This document shows positions 9,553-17,044 of a stretch of DNA of 64,000 nucleotides, piece by piece. The stretch is taken from NCBI GenBank assembly GCA_036268455.1, contig DATAUD010000022.1, forward strand, positions 62,001-126,000. Direction: 5' to 3'. The notes below the pieces were generated by a model. The model was not told the DNA's origin. It did not search any database and was given only the letters and a program-made list of their open reading frames with translations. The position numbers were made by a program, and so were the translations under genes. The stretch's first letter is position 1. Each line of letters begins with the position of its first letter. This DNA comes from DATAUD01 sp036268455. Lineage in GTDB: Bacteria; Verrucomicrobiota; Verrucomicrobiia; Limisphaerales; Palsa-1400.

Positions 9553-12234
9553 TTAATCATCGTCGTCATCGCCTCTTTTCACGGCCCAATCGGGGTAGGG
9601 CGTACGCGAGCCTTTCATGGCACGCCATAAAATGCGGTTGAACAAGTCCTCAGGACACTGGTCTTCCTTTTCCAGCGGCAGCTTCGCGGAAACGTACGCG
9701 TCCTTGCGCAAGATTGCGTCGCTTATGCGCTTGGGGTGCGGGTTCATTTTGTCGAGCGGCACCTGATTTGTGACGGTGTCGTAAGCGGTGAAATCCGGCG
9801 TGTTCGTAAAGCAGTCAAACATAGGCGTTGCCGTCGCGTCCAGTTGGTTCATCGGAGGAAGGCCGAGAATTAATTCAATCGTCCGCACCAGACTGGTCTG
9901 ATTGTATTGTGTGCTGACCACCGTGTGGCGCTTGGTGTAAGGGCTGATCACGTAGGCCGTTGTGCGATAGCCGCTGACGTGGTCCCAGCCGTCCTGCGGA
10001 TCATCTTCGACCGCGAGAATGCACGTGTTCGTCCAAAATTTGCTATGGCTGACCGTTTCGACGATCTGCCCGAAAGCCAGATCATTGTCGGCCACTTGCG
10101 CGTCTGGAGCGGGTGCGCCAAAACCCGTTCCGCTGGTGTGATCGTCCGGCAGCCAGAGGACTATCAGATTTGCGAGGGTGCCGGCATCTTCAAATCGTTT
10201 GAAGTCCTTCCTGAATTGGCTGGCGCGAAAAACATCCGGCACATGAAGATCGAAAGGCATGTAGTTGGTCATAATATAAGGCCGAATCGAATCCAGATCC
10301 GCAGTGGCGGTATAAACAATCGCGTTGGATTGCGTCACAAAATCCCGATATGAATCCACCCACTTATTCTCCACCTGGCCCGTTGCTCTCCAATGAATAT
10401 GGGGCGTTGTATATTCTCCAAAATCGCAGAACGTTTTCCCGTGCGACAATGCGTCGTCCCAAATAAAACCCGCCGACGAATACATCATCGCGTCGTCCCC
10501 GTTCGCATCCGAACCGCCGCCGGAATAACTGCGCGGCCAGCCCGCATAAGAACGCTGGGCATAATCGTTCGCCAGCGAACTGTCCGTCCATTGATGCCCT
10601 TCGGCGCTCATAATTCCCGAACAATAAGTGTTATCCAGCAGGACGAAATCACGCACGAATTTGTGCTGGTTAGGCGTGACATGCGCTCCGAAGACGCACA
10701 AGTCCGCCTCGCCGTCGCCCTCCTTGACATCGCCAAGGACCTGATCGTACGTGCGGTTTTCCTTGATAATATATATGACATGATTAAAGACACTCGGTTC
10801 CCCAACACGTTCCGGAACGGGTTGCGCCGGACGGTTTTCGCGCGCGGGCAACCTCGCTTGCGCCAGCAATGGGTAACGGAGATTCGACAGGGCCGTTTGT
10901 GTGAATTTCTCCAACCCGCGCGAAGAGGGCAGGGGGACCAGCGACAGTGACCCGTAATATTGCTTCGTGTTAAATCCCTCTCCGCCGTTGCGGGCCGCCG
11001 CTTTTTTTTGAGTCACGCTGATAATGTTCGCCACGTCAATGGCGTTGCGCCGCGCATCATACGCCACCGAGCCTGGAAACCAGCCCACGGGTATCAAGCC
11101 AAGCATTTTCGATTCGCCTGGCTTGAACTGAAATACCGCCACCGCATTTTGCGACGCATTGCAAACGAACAACCGAGTTCCGCGCCGGTTAAAAGCCACG
11201 GCGTCCGGCTGCGCCCCGAACGGATCACCCGGCCTTTGGCGCGCCGAAACCGTTTCGACGATTGCGTCGGCATGTGTGTCAATAACGCTTAGTGTGTCGC
11301 TCCCCGCATTGGCGCAGACAACAAACTTCCCGTTTGGCGACGCCGCCAGCGCGCACGCGTGGAGACCGGTTATAAACTCCTTCGCCGGCGCGGTGGAACC
11401 GGAAGTCGGATCAATAATTGACACGGACCCTTCACTGGCAATCGAGCGCGTATCGACGCGAACAACTCCGTTGCGTCCGATAGGCCCAACAACGCTATTG
11501 GCATCCGGCCGCCGGCCGCCCCAATTGCTGACGTAAATTTTGCCGCCCGCCAGCGCGACTCCAAACGGCGCGACACCGACGTCCCAGATCCGCAGCACTT
11601 TTCCCGTCGCGGAATCGATCTCGGCGAGTTTGTTGGCGACGTTAAGGGCCACGTAAATTTTTACGCCGTCGGGCGAAACGGCGATTCCCGCGGGAATGTC
11701 CTCTTTGCGTCCGGGCATGTTTGCCGGGGGCAGGGGAATCGAGAACAACGGCGAAACCTTTCTGTCCTTGCCAACCGCGAACACTTTCACATCGCCATTG
11801 ACATTCGAGAGATAAATCCGCGTTCCGTCGGGAGAGAACACCAGGCCGGTATAGGCAAGCTTGTCCTTGAGATTCGGTTCCCAAATGAGCGAAGAGACAG
11901 ACTCGACCCCCGGCCGGTTCTTGCTCAACGGCATCGGCACATGTTGCAGAATTTTTCCGTCGGCCGCTTCCAGAACAACCAATTCGCCTTTTAACCCAGA
12001 AGTCACCAGCAAATGACCGTCCGGACTTAACGCCAGCGCATTGGGCCTCATCCCCTGCAATTCAATCAGCGTTCCGGCAGGGGTGAGTAATTGGTTGACA
12101 GGAGTTTCAAACCCATTCGTTTTCCAGCCGACGCTTTCGGTGGTTGCCCCAAAAGTTCCGTCGCTGTCACTGGCGTGAGCAGTGTGAAGCCCCAGCGCCG
12201 CCAACAAACCAACAGTGAAAATCAGACATTTCAT
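9553..12234 (-). CDS. Exported beta-propeller / phosphoesterase fusion protein
   Basis: An 893-residue exported protein. After a signal peptide (residues 1-21, cut after AHA) comes a YVTN/YncE-type beta-propeller (about 40-430) with repeated blades of the form LALSPDG, VFSPDGTRIYLSN, IAVSPDGVKIYVA and ALAASPNGKFVVCAN. A phosphoesterase domain of the PF04185 (phospholipase C/acid phosphatase) type follows from about 485, opening with YIIKENRTYDQVLGD and including SAEGHQW, WLPDDHTSG and AVEDDPQDGWDH, which supply the metal-binding Asp/His residues of that superfamily. The protein ends in an Asp run (RGDDDDD), which is unusual. It probably hydrolyses a phosphate mono- or diester outside the cytoplasm. 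It is monocistronic, convergent with the DUF1800 operon. The fusion is known in soil bacteria; substrate unknown. Confidence 0.85.
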   Translation of the reverse strand: MKCLIFTVGLLAALGLHTAHASDSDGTFGATTESVGWKTNGFETPVNQLLTPAGTLIELQGMRPNALALSPDGHLLVTSGLKGELVVLEAADGKILQHVPMPLSKNRPGVESVSSLIWEPNLKDKLAYTGLVFSPDGTRIYLSNVNGDVKVFAVGKDRKVSPLFSIPLPPANMPGRKEDIPAGIAVSPDGVKIYVALNVANKLAEIDSATGKVLRIWDVGVAPFGVALAGGKIYVSNWGGRRPDANSVVGPIGRNGVVRVDTRSIASEGSVSIIDPTSGSTAPAKEFITGLHACALAASPNGKFVVCANAGSDTLSVIDTHADAIVETVSARQRPGDPFGAQPDAVAFNRRGTRLFVCNASQNAVAVFQFKPGESKMLGLIPVGWFPGSVAYDARRNAIDVANIISVTQKKAAARNGGEGFNTKQYYGSLSLVPLPSSRGLEKFTQTALSNLRYPLLAQARLPARENRPAQPVPERVGEPSVFNHVIYIIKENRTYDQVLGDVKEGDGEADLCVFGAHVTPNQHKFVRDFVLLDNTYCSGIMSAEGHQWTDSSLANDYAQRSYAGWPRSYSGGGSDANGDDAMMYSSAGFIWDDALSHGKTFCDFGEYTTPHIHWRATGQVENKWVDSYRDFVTQSNAIVYTATADLDSIRPYIMTNYMPFDLHVPDVFRASQFRKDFKRFEDAGTLANLIVLWLPDDHTSGTGFGAPAPDAQVADNDLAFGQIVETVSHSKFWTNTCILAVEDDPQDGWDHVSGYRTTAYVISPYTKRHTVVSTQYNQTSLVRTIELILGLPPMNQLDATATPMFDCFTNTPDFTAYDTVTNQVPLDKMNPHPKRISDAILRKDAYVSAKLPLEKEDQCPEDLFNRILWRAMKGSRTPYPDWAVKRGDDDDD

Positions 12235-12370
12235 GGATCAATATAATATGCCGGATGAACCTAAACGACATTCGACATGAGAAACAATCGTAAAAGCCTA
12301 TGAGACGCAAGCCGATCAGCGGAAAACTCCATTGCCGCCGCGCGCGCTGTGGTTTTTAATAACGGCGCAT

Positions 12371-12850
12371 ATGGCGCATATTCACGAAAAAATCGACTTT
12401 ACTGTGGCGATCTTCGTCGTCAGTGACAGCAAAATCCTTCTCATTCATCATCGCAAGCTCGACAAATGGCTGCCGTTGGGCGGGCACGTCGAATTGGATG
12501 AGGACCCGGAGATCGCCGCGCTTCGCGAAGCCCGGGAAGAAAGCGGCCTTGATGTGGAACTTCTCGGCGAGCGCCCGCCGACCACCGAACCGGGAACACG
12601 CGCCCTGATCGCGCCTCGTTTTCTGGACATCCATCGCATTAGCGATACCCACGAACACATTGGGATGATGTATTGGGCGCGGCCGAGACACGGGGACGTC
12701 ACGCTCGCCGGCGCCGAGCATCACGACATCCGCTGGTGTTCCTCCAGCGAACTGGACAAGCTCCAACCGCCCATGTCCAACGCGGTGAAATGGTACTGCC
12801 GCAAAGCCATCGAAGAAATTCAAAAAGGAGAACGCAATGAAATCAATTAG
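12371..12850 (+). CDS. Nudix hydrolase
   Basis: A 159-residue cytoplasmic hydrolase of nucleoside diphosphate derivatives. Counting from the ATG at 12371 (MAHIHEK), the Nudix box lies at residues 38-60 and satisfies G-x5-E-x7-R-E-U-x-E-E-x-G-U (G38, E44, R52, E53, E56, E57, G59). I prefer this ATG to a TTG 39 bp upstream because the fold begins at FTVAIFVV. Length and the late DIRWCSSSEL motif fit small MutT/RppH-like Nudix proteins. The last 14 bp overlap the start of the next gene, so the two are probably co-transcribed although their functions look unrelated. The substrate cannot be assigned. Confidence 0.88.
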   Translation: MAHIHEKIDFTVAIFVVSDSKILLIHHRKLDKWLPLGGHVELDEDPEIAALREAREESGLDVELLGERPPTTEPGTRALIAPRFLDIHRISDTHEHIGMMYWARPRHGDVTLAGAEHHDIRWCSSSELDKLQPPMSNAVKWYCRKAIEEIQKGERNEIN

Positions 12851-14333
12851 TCTGCTGGCCGCCGCCCTCTTGATGACGAGCGGATGGTGTGTCGCTCAAA
12901 ACAAACCGGCGCCGCCGCTGAAACTTTTTCCGGCATGTCCTTGTTACCATCTCCTCGGTGAAGGCAACGGAGAGACGCGCGTAGATGCCTCCGTAAATTT
13001 GGATCCAGCCCAGCGCGCCGGTTCGCTGCTGAAGATCGATCTGGTGGATGACAGCGGCGGAATTTTGCAATCCGCTTCCGCGGATGCTTCCGCGGGAGGG
13101 GTCGTTGGCCTGACGCTTCAAGTGCCGGTGCAGACGGTTGCAACGTTTCGCATCAACGCAAAACTTCTCGATCGCGCGGGCAAGCAGATCGCCAAGGCCG
13201 GAACTGACGTGCGAGTTTGTCCGCATGAGCAATCGCGCGTCGAGATAGGCCCGGACGGCTATTTGCGCATTGCCGGCAAGCCGGAATTTCCAATCGGTCT
13301 CTACAGCGCCGCCCAGTATGAAAAAATTGCAAAGGCCGGATTCACTGTCACGCATAATTACGAAATTACCACCGGCGAAGCAGGGGACCTGATCAATCCC
13401 AATGACATGCGCCTCAAGGAACTTCTCGACCAGTCGTGGGCGGATGGCATGAGAATGATGGTCGAGCTTCCGCGCAAGGCGATTGAGCAGGCGCAATGGG
13501 AGCAAGTGCGGCGGCGGATTGAAACTTTTCGGCATCATCCGGGCCTTTTGTGCTGGGATTCCGAGGAGCGCGTGGCTCGCGGCAAAGCGCCGCTGAAAAA
13601 CATCGATGAACTTTACCGTCTGGTTCACTCACTCGACCCGGAGCATCCCTTTGTGCTGGGCGACTCGCGGGACCTTAGCAAAAACATGCTGAAAGATCGC
13701 CGCAACTTCTTTCCCGATGCCGACATGGACATAGGTATTTGGTGGTGGTATCCGATTCCGCTGAGGAGCACCGAACCGGTGCTTGAACCGCCTACATGGC
13801 TGACAACGACAAGCACAAAAAAGCCGCTGTGGATTGCCATTCAGGCGTATGTGCAACCGTGGCAGCATTCGCGTTACCCGACCCCGGCCGAGTATCGCTC
13901 CATGGCGTATCTGAGCATCATCAATGGAGTCAAGGGCCTGTTCTTTTACACCGGTTCAGGCGAGCATGATTTTCACCACAAACTCGCCGGTCTGCTCAAT
14001 CAACCGGAGAACAGCCATTGGGATTATGTGCAATCATTGCTGCGGGAACTTCACGAAGTTTCCCCGATCATCATGGCGCCCGCCGCATCGGCCCTCTTGA
14101 CGCTGTCGCCGGCGGATGTCCCTGTCGAATTCGCCGAACGGGAATTGAATGGCAAACTCTATCTCATCGCCGCCAACAAATCCGTTCATCCGCAAACCGC
14201 GCAATTCACCGGGCCGGCATTGAAGGACCGGCGCGCACAGGTTCTTTACGAAACCCGCCCCGCCGAGATTCAGGGAGATACTCTCAAGGACACGTTTGAG
14301 CCGTTGGGAGTGCACGTGTACCAGATCGAATGA
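12837..14333 (+). CDS. Exported TIM-barrel-like (glycoside hydrolase-like) protein of unknown specificity
   Basis: A 498-residue exported protein: a signal peptide of about 20 residues (cut after CVAQ region), a beta-sandwich-like N-terminal domain (about 45-140), then a barrel-like domain beginning GPDGYLRIAGKPEFPIGLY (about 140-160) which resembles the entry strand of clan-A glycoside hydrolases and beta-galactosidase-like proteins. The segments RHHPGLLCWDSEE (near 235) and GIWWWYPIPLR are where such barrels place their acidic residues; here the first has Asp-Ser-Glu-Glu rather than the classical Asn-Glu, so catalysis is not assured. The C-terminus (GPALKDRRAQVLYETRP, then HVYQIE) looks like a closing beta-sandwich. 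It overlaps the Nudix gene by 14 bp. I do not recognise a named family. Confidence 0.6.
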   Translation: MKSISLLAAALLMTSGWCVAQNKPAPPLKLFPACPCYHLLGEGNGETRVDASVNLDPAQRAGSLLKIDLVDDSGGILQSASADASAGGVVGLTLQVPVQTVATFRINAKLLDRAGKQIAKAGTDVRVCPHEQSRVEIGPDGYLRIAGKPEFPIGLYSAAQYEKIAKAGFTVTHNYEITTGEAGDLINPNDMRLKELLDQSWADGMRMMVELPRKAIEQAQWEQVRRRIETFRHHPGLLCWDSEERVARGKAPLKNIDELYRLVHSLDPEHPFVLGDSRDLSKNMLKDRRNFFPDADMDIGIWWWYPIPLRSTEPVLEPPTWLTTTSTKKPLWIAIQAYVQPWQHSRYPTPAEYRSMAYLSIINGVKGLFFYTGSGEHDFHHKLAGLLNQPENSHWDYVQSLLRELHEVSPIIMAPAASALLTLSPADVPVEFAERELNGKLYLIAANKSVHPQTAQFTGPALKDRRAQVLYETRPAEIQGDTLKDTFEPLGVHVYQIE

Positions 14334-14373
14334 CCGATGAGAATTAGTTGCGGGCCTTAACACACATTGGCAG

Positions 14374-15141
14374 TTAGTTCTTCGATTTGACAAGATCGGC
14401 CGCGGACGCTCCTTCGAGCGACAGCCCGTAGCCAACCTCTCGCACGATGCGCTCTTTCAAAGGCTGAATGAAATGGACACGGGTATTGCGGCGCGTCACT
14501 TCAGGAGCCTTCAAGTATAATTCGGCCAACTCCCGCGCCCGACTGAGAGTTTTTCCGTCCGGGACAACCTCAGCAACCACTCCCCAGTCGTGCGCAATCC
14601 GTGCGGTCAATGGCTGTGGATTCAGCAGGAACGCCTCCGCCCGTCCCGGTCCGGCGCGATAACTCCAGGTGGTAAAGATTCCGTCACCAGGCGCAACGCC
14701 CGCGGCGAAGTGGGCCACGTCCTGGAAGGTCGCGCCATCCGCCGCCACAATGACGCTGGCCAGTAGCGCGTAGTCTGAGTGAACATGGGCGCGTCCTTCG
14801 ACAGCCGCGATGACCGGCACGCGTATGTTGGCTATATTTTCCAAAACCTGAACGCCTTCGTCATGAACTTGGCTCCAAACGCCGGGATCGGAGACATCGC
14901 CGAAAGAGGACCACTCGACATCAGTGATGAACTCCCCACCGGCGCCCGTGATGATTACGATCTTGTTCGCTCGATCTTGCGAAATTCGGTAGAACGCATC
15001 GACAAATTCCGTGTGAGCTTGCGCGGTCATAATGAATGGGCCGCCGTTGCTGTGGAATTGAGCGACAAGTATGCCTTTGGCGTCGCGCGTCAGCTTCAGA
15101 TTACCGTAAGCGGCGAAGTAGTTATCTTGATGTGCTTGCAT
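14374..15141 (-). CDS. Crotonase-superfamily hydrolase, 6-oxocamphor hydrolase-like (beta-diketone C-C hydrolase)
   Basis: A 255-residue crotonase-fold protein. It lacks the GG oxyanion/active-site pattern of ordinary enoyl-CoA hydratases and instead shows HSDYALL (His121), FQDVAHF (His144), PGDG (Asp153) and LEG (Glu243). In 6-oxocamphor hydrolase from Rhodococcus the catalytic residues are, from memory, His122, His145, Asp154 and Glu244. All four are therefore present here with a constant offset of one residue. That enzyme performs a retro-Claisen cleavage of a cyclic beta-diketone without CoA. The true substrate here is unknown. The start at 15141 is preceded on the minus strand by AAGGA seven bases upstream. 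It is monocistronic and lies next to the gene-poor Xer region. Confidence 0.82.
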   Translation of the reverse strand: MQAHQDNYFAAYGNLKLTRDAKGILVAQFHSNGGPFIMTAQAHTEFVDAFYRISQDRANKIVIITGAGGEFITDVEWSSFGDVSDPGVWSQVHDEGVQVLENIANIRVPVIAAVEGRAHVHSDYALLASVIVAADGATFQDVAHFAAGVAPGDGIFTTWSYRAGPGRAEAFLLNPQPLTARIAHDWGVVAEVVPDGKTLSRARELAELYLKAPEVTRRNTRVHFIQPLKERIVREVGYGLSLEGASAADLVKSKN

Positions 15142-15403
15142 GGCATTTTCCTTTCTTTTTTTTCGTTTTCAATAGATCGGACTATCTGTCACACCTCCAA
15201 ATGCGAGATTTCCAAGAAAAGCGGCTAAACCTAATTTTTTTATATTCTGGTAAGCAATTTATATCATCCGGATGGCACGAGCAAATGTCCTTGCAAGTCA
15301 GGCAAAATCGCGTCGTGTTCTCGCGGTGAGACGTGCGACTGCGGTGCGAAAAAAGTTGACCGGGTGCCGGAAGTTGTCCACAATTATTCACGGCGACCCT
15401 CAG
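15142..15403. other. Gene-free stretch, AT-rich, with DnaA-box-like 9-mers
   Basis: No convincing gene. It contains the crotonase promoter region, an AT-rich patch at about 15230-15265, and at 15374-15382 TTGTCCACA, one mismatch from the DnaA box TTATNCACA, closely followed by TTATTCACG. Too few boxes for an origin. Confidence 0.4.
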
Positions 15404-15604
15404 ATGAAAGCAAGCCTAAAAATACCAATGTTATGCCTTGGACTATCTCTTATAACCACGGGCTGCGCCAATTTGCGACCTCCAGAGACTGTCCCAGATC
15501 AGCAAACTGGGGATCAGGCGTGGCAAGAATACGAGCAAGGAGATTCCCCGTTTGCAAACGTATTGAATACGCTTGAGTCCTGTCAAATCGGACCGTTTTT
15601 TTAG
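15404..15604 (+). CDS. Possible small lipoprotein
   Basis: A 66-residue reading frame with a typical lipoprotein start: Lys-containing N-region, hydrophobic core (IPMLCLGLSLI) and a TTGC lipobox-like end, cysteine at residue 21. The mature part is short, acidic and Gln-rich with one further cysteine near the end. No clear ribosome binding site precedes the ATG. It may be real, or chance in a gene-poor region. No homologue is recognised. Confidence 0.4.
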   Translation: MKASLKIPMLCLGLSLITTGCANLRPPETVPDQQTGDQAWQEYEQGDSPFANVLNTLESCQIGPFF

Positions 15605-15653
15605 CCCTTTTCTCTGAGAGGCAAATTGAGAAAGCTTGACTTTCAGTTGTGAA

Positions 15654-15684
15654 TTATCCACAATCGTAGTGCGCACAATATATG
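15654..15684 (+). repeat. 31-bp direct repeat, copy 1 (partial dif: XerC arm and centre, degenerate XerD arm)
   Basis: Identical over 31 bp to 17014-17044. It contains TTATCCACA (a DnaA-box match), then the XerC-like arm AGTGCGCACAA (15668-15678) and centre TATATG (15679-15684). The following 11 bases, ATTGCAAGCTT, do not match an XerD arm. It forms the left border of the putative Xer-integrated segment. Confidence 0.6.
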
Positions 15685-15978
15685 ATTGCAAGCTTCTTTT
15701 CCGCAGCCTGTGAATAACTCTCGGAATGCCTTGCGTCAATACTATGTCGCTTCGCGACTTCTGTATAAGCAGGGTGTATGCCAGTATCATTTTTGCATGG
15801 CACGGAGTTTGCTTTACCACGGCGTATGCGAGACGGCACAGCGAAAAAGCTTTTAGGGAAGCTGACTGGATTTCACGCTCCGCGTGTTGGCATACGTCGC
15901 GTTGCGACTGACACTGTCAAATCTATGATGGCCCCGGAGTCAATTTTGCGTCAGACTTTGCCGCTCCGAAACACCATC

Positions 15979-16010
15979 ATTTCTACGCTCACCTACGCTC
16001 GCGTAGAAAT
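15979..16010. repeat. Perfect inverted repeat at the 3' end of the small minus-strand gene
   Basis: ATTTCTACGC (15979-15988) and GCGTAGAAAT (16001-16010) form a 10-bp stem with a 12-base loop. The stem encodes the last residues and includes the stop of the gene at 15989. It may act as a transcription terminator for leftward transcription, though no T-tract follows. Confidence 0.5.
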
Positions 16011-16216
16011 GCACTCCGGCGAGGAATATCGCGCCATTTCCCATCGACTCCTTGCGCTTGATAACCGCTCTCGAAAAGCGGCAAATTCCGGCTTTTGGCA
16101 AGCCTTCGCAATTTGTCCAAATTCACCGGCCCAATATAAGATGAACGCGCAACACCGTTCAACGTAGTTTGCAACCATGCCCGCCCGTCACTGTCAATAA
16201 AAATGGAATCACTCAT
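15989..16216 (-). CDS. Small hypothetical protein inside the Xer-bounded segment
   Basis: A 75-residue basic protein beginning MSDSIFIDSDGRAWL. The pattern of a short Asp-Gly beta-hairpin, then NGVARSSYIGPVNLDKLRRLAKSRNLP, looks like a genuine folded small protein, possibly DNA-binding judging by the Arg/Lys-rich helix. I recognise no family. The frame stays open upstream to a TTG at 16345, but the extra 43 residues are Pro/Ala/Ser-rich with no fold-like pattern, so I prefer the ATG at 16216. It lies on the same strand as the next gene and downstream of it, separated by hairpins. Confidence 0.45.
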   Translation of the reverse strand: MSDSIFIDSDGRAWLQTTLNGVARSSYIGPVNLDKLRRLAKSRNLPLFESGYQAQGVDGKWRDIPRRSAFLRERR

Positions 16217-16364
16217 AATTTGAAAAATTCCCCACCCCGCCGTTTTCACCTCGCAAACGAACGGGGCAGGGGACGCGCAACTCGTTGCACGCGGGGGCGT
16301 ATCGCCCGATGTAAATACTATATCACGCAAATGGCTGTTTGTCAATAGTTTGCGCCTTTAGCGC

Positions 16365-16401
16365 CTATACACATCTACCCTAACCGGGCATTTGTGTATA
16401 G
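16365..16401. repeat. Inverted repeat CTATACACA / TGTGTATAG
   Basis: CTATACACA (16365-16373) is repeated in inverted orientation as TGTGTATAG (16393-16401), separated by 19 bases. It lies between the two small minus-strand genes and could be an operator or a replication or packaging signal of the element. No function can be shown. Confidence 0.4.
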
Positions 16402-16422
16402 TGGACAAGGGGGCGGGCGGTC

Positions 16423-16440
16423 GCCGGGCTAAAGCCCGGC
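16423..16440. repeat. Strong GC hairpin (REP-like)
   Basis: GCCGGGCT-AA-AGCCCGGC is a perfect 8-bp stem with a two-base loop. It lies just downstream of the gene ending at 16453 (leftward) and may stop or stabilise that transcript. No T-tract follows, so it is not a classical intrinsic terminator. Confidence 0.5.
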
Positions 16441-16452
16441 TCCCACCCGCCT

Positions 16453-16902
16453 TCATGTGCCCAAGTTACGCTGTGTAACGGATGGCAAAACGTGGATTTT
16501 AGGCTTCTTTTGGCGCACTTTCTTGACGCTCTCCAATTGCGCAAGCCTGCCCGCGATCAAATTCAGCTTTTGGTCAATTTCCTCCAAATCAGACTTTCTT
16601 GCGCCTTTCGCCGTTCCCTCCGAATTCCGCGTGCGGCCCTGATAGTATTCACAGCAATCTCTGTAAAGTGAATACGCCTCATCCCAAAGTTGCTTGCCGT
16701 CGTATGGGAAAAGCCCCTTTAAAGTTATATTCAATTCGGGATTTTCTTTCATTATCTCGACAAGCCCGGAATTCATCACGTAACGGGCGAAATCGTTGGC
16801 GTCATCCACTTGATGCCCTTGACGCACCCGCTTGCGATACGTGCGAAGCCACCCCATTGTGGCCTTGTGCAACGTGTGCAAGTGATTGCATTCAAAAGAC
16901 AT
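16453..16902 (-). CDS. Hypothetical protein with C-terminal coiled coil, inside the Xer-bounded segment
   Basis: A 149-residue hydrophilic, mostly helical protein. Residues 1-20 are Cys/His-containing (FECNHLHTLHKATMGW). The middle has EIMKENPELNITLKGLFPYDGKQLWDEAYSLYRDCCEYY, and the C-terminus has a short heptad-like segment (LEEIDQKLNLIAGRLAQLESV) followed by a Lys-rich tail. I do not recognise a family. The ATG at 16902 is preferred to a TTG at 16929. A perfect 17-bp palindrome at 16945-16961 lies 43 bp upstream of the chosen start and a related one (16464-16480) overlaps its 3' end, which suggests autoregulation or regulation by an element-encoded repressor. Confidence 0.5.
   Translation of the reverse strand: MSFECNHLHTLHKATMGWLRTYRKRVRQGHQVDDANDFARYVMNSGLVEIMKENPELNITLKGLFPYDGKQLWDEAYSLYRDCCEYYQGRTRNSEGTAKGARKSDLEEIDQKLNLIAGRLAQLESVKKVRQKKPKIHVLPSVTQRNLGT
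16464..16480. repeat. Imperfect copy of the GTTAC-n5-GTAAC palindrome
   Basis: GTTAC (16465-16469) and GTAAC (16475-16479) frame a 5-base centre. It shares most positions with the perfect palindrome at 16945-16961. Being inside the 3' end of the coding region, it may be an auxiliary operator or coincidence. Confidence 0.35.
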
Positions 16903-16944
16903 ACGCAGTGAGCATAACACGCGTGTCAATGGGTTTCACAACGC

Positions 16945-16961
16945 AGTTACACAGTGTAACT
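16945..16961. promoter_or_regulatory. Perfect 17-bp palindrome, candidate operator
   Basis: AGTTACACAGTGTAACT is a perfect odd-centred palindrome upstream of the minus-strand gene 16453-16902. Size and dyad symmetry suit a dimeric helix-turn-helix repressor. No repressor gene is recognisable nearby. Confidence 0.45.
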
Positions 16962-17013
16962 CCGCAGTCAAAAATATTTCGATACCGAAACACGTTCATT
17001 TGACACAAAAATG

Positions 17014-17044
17014 TTATCCACAATCGTAGTGCGCACAATATATG
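17014..17044 (+). repeat. 31-bp direct repeat, copy 2 (left part of the dif-like site)
   Basis: Identical to 15654-15684. The repeat extends 14 bp beyond the XerC arm to include TTATCCACA, so it is longer than a bare Xer crossover would need. Confidence 0.65.

Larger units (their letters stand above)
15685..17044. mobile_element. Putative Xer-dependent integrated element (IMEX-like), about 1.36 kb
   Basis: A segment bounded by a half-dif repeat on the left and a full dif-like site on the right. This is the expected product when a circular element carrying an XerC-arm attachment site integrates at dif. It carries two small minus-strand genes of unknown function and no recombinase of its own, as in elements that borrow host XerCD. 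It also has an unusual density of palindromes: GTCGC-n3-GCGAC at 15746-15758 and 15896-15908, 15979-16010, 16365-16401, 16423-16440, 16464-16480 and 16945-16961. Its base composition appears lower in GC than the flanking genes. It could be a small satellite phage, a pdif-type module or a decayed remnant. Inferred from structure only. Confidence 0.45.

Noticed and set aside
15374..15717. Cluster of DnaA-box-like 9-mers (TTGTCCACA, TTATTCACG, TTATCCACA, TTATTCACA on the minus strand) as a possible oriC
   Set aside because: Few exact boxes, no dnaA, dnaN, rpmH or parAB nearby, and the TTATCCACA copies belong to the 31-bp repeat next to a dif-like site, which suggests the terminus rather than the origin.
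15778..16167. A 129-codon plus-strand frame in the Xer-bounded segment
   Set aside because: It overlaps the more convincing minus-strand small gene and the hairpin at 15979-16010, and shows no domain-like pattern. Kept as a weak alternative only.
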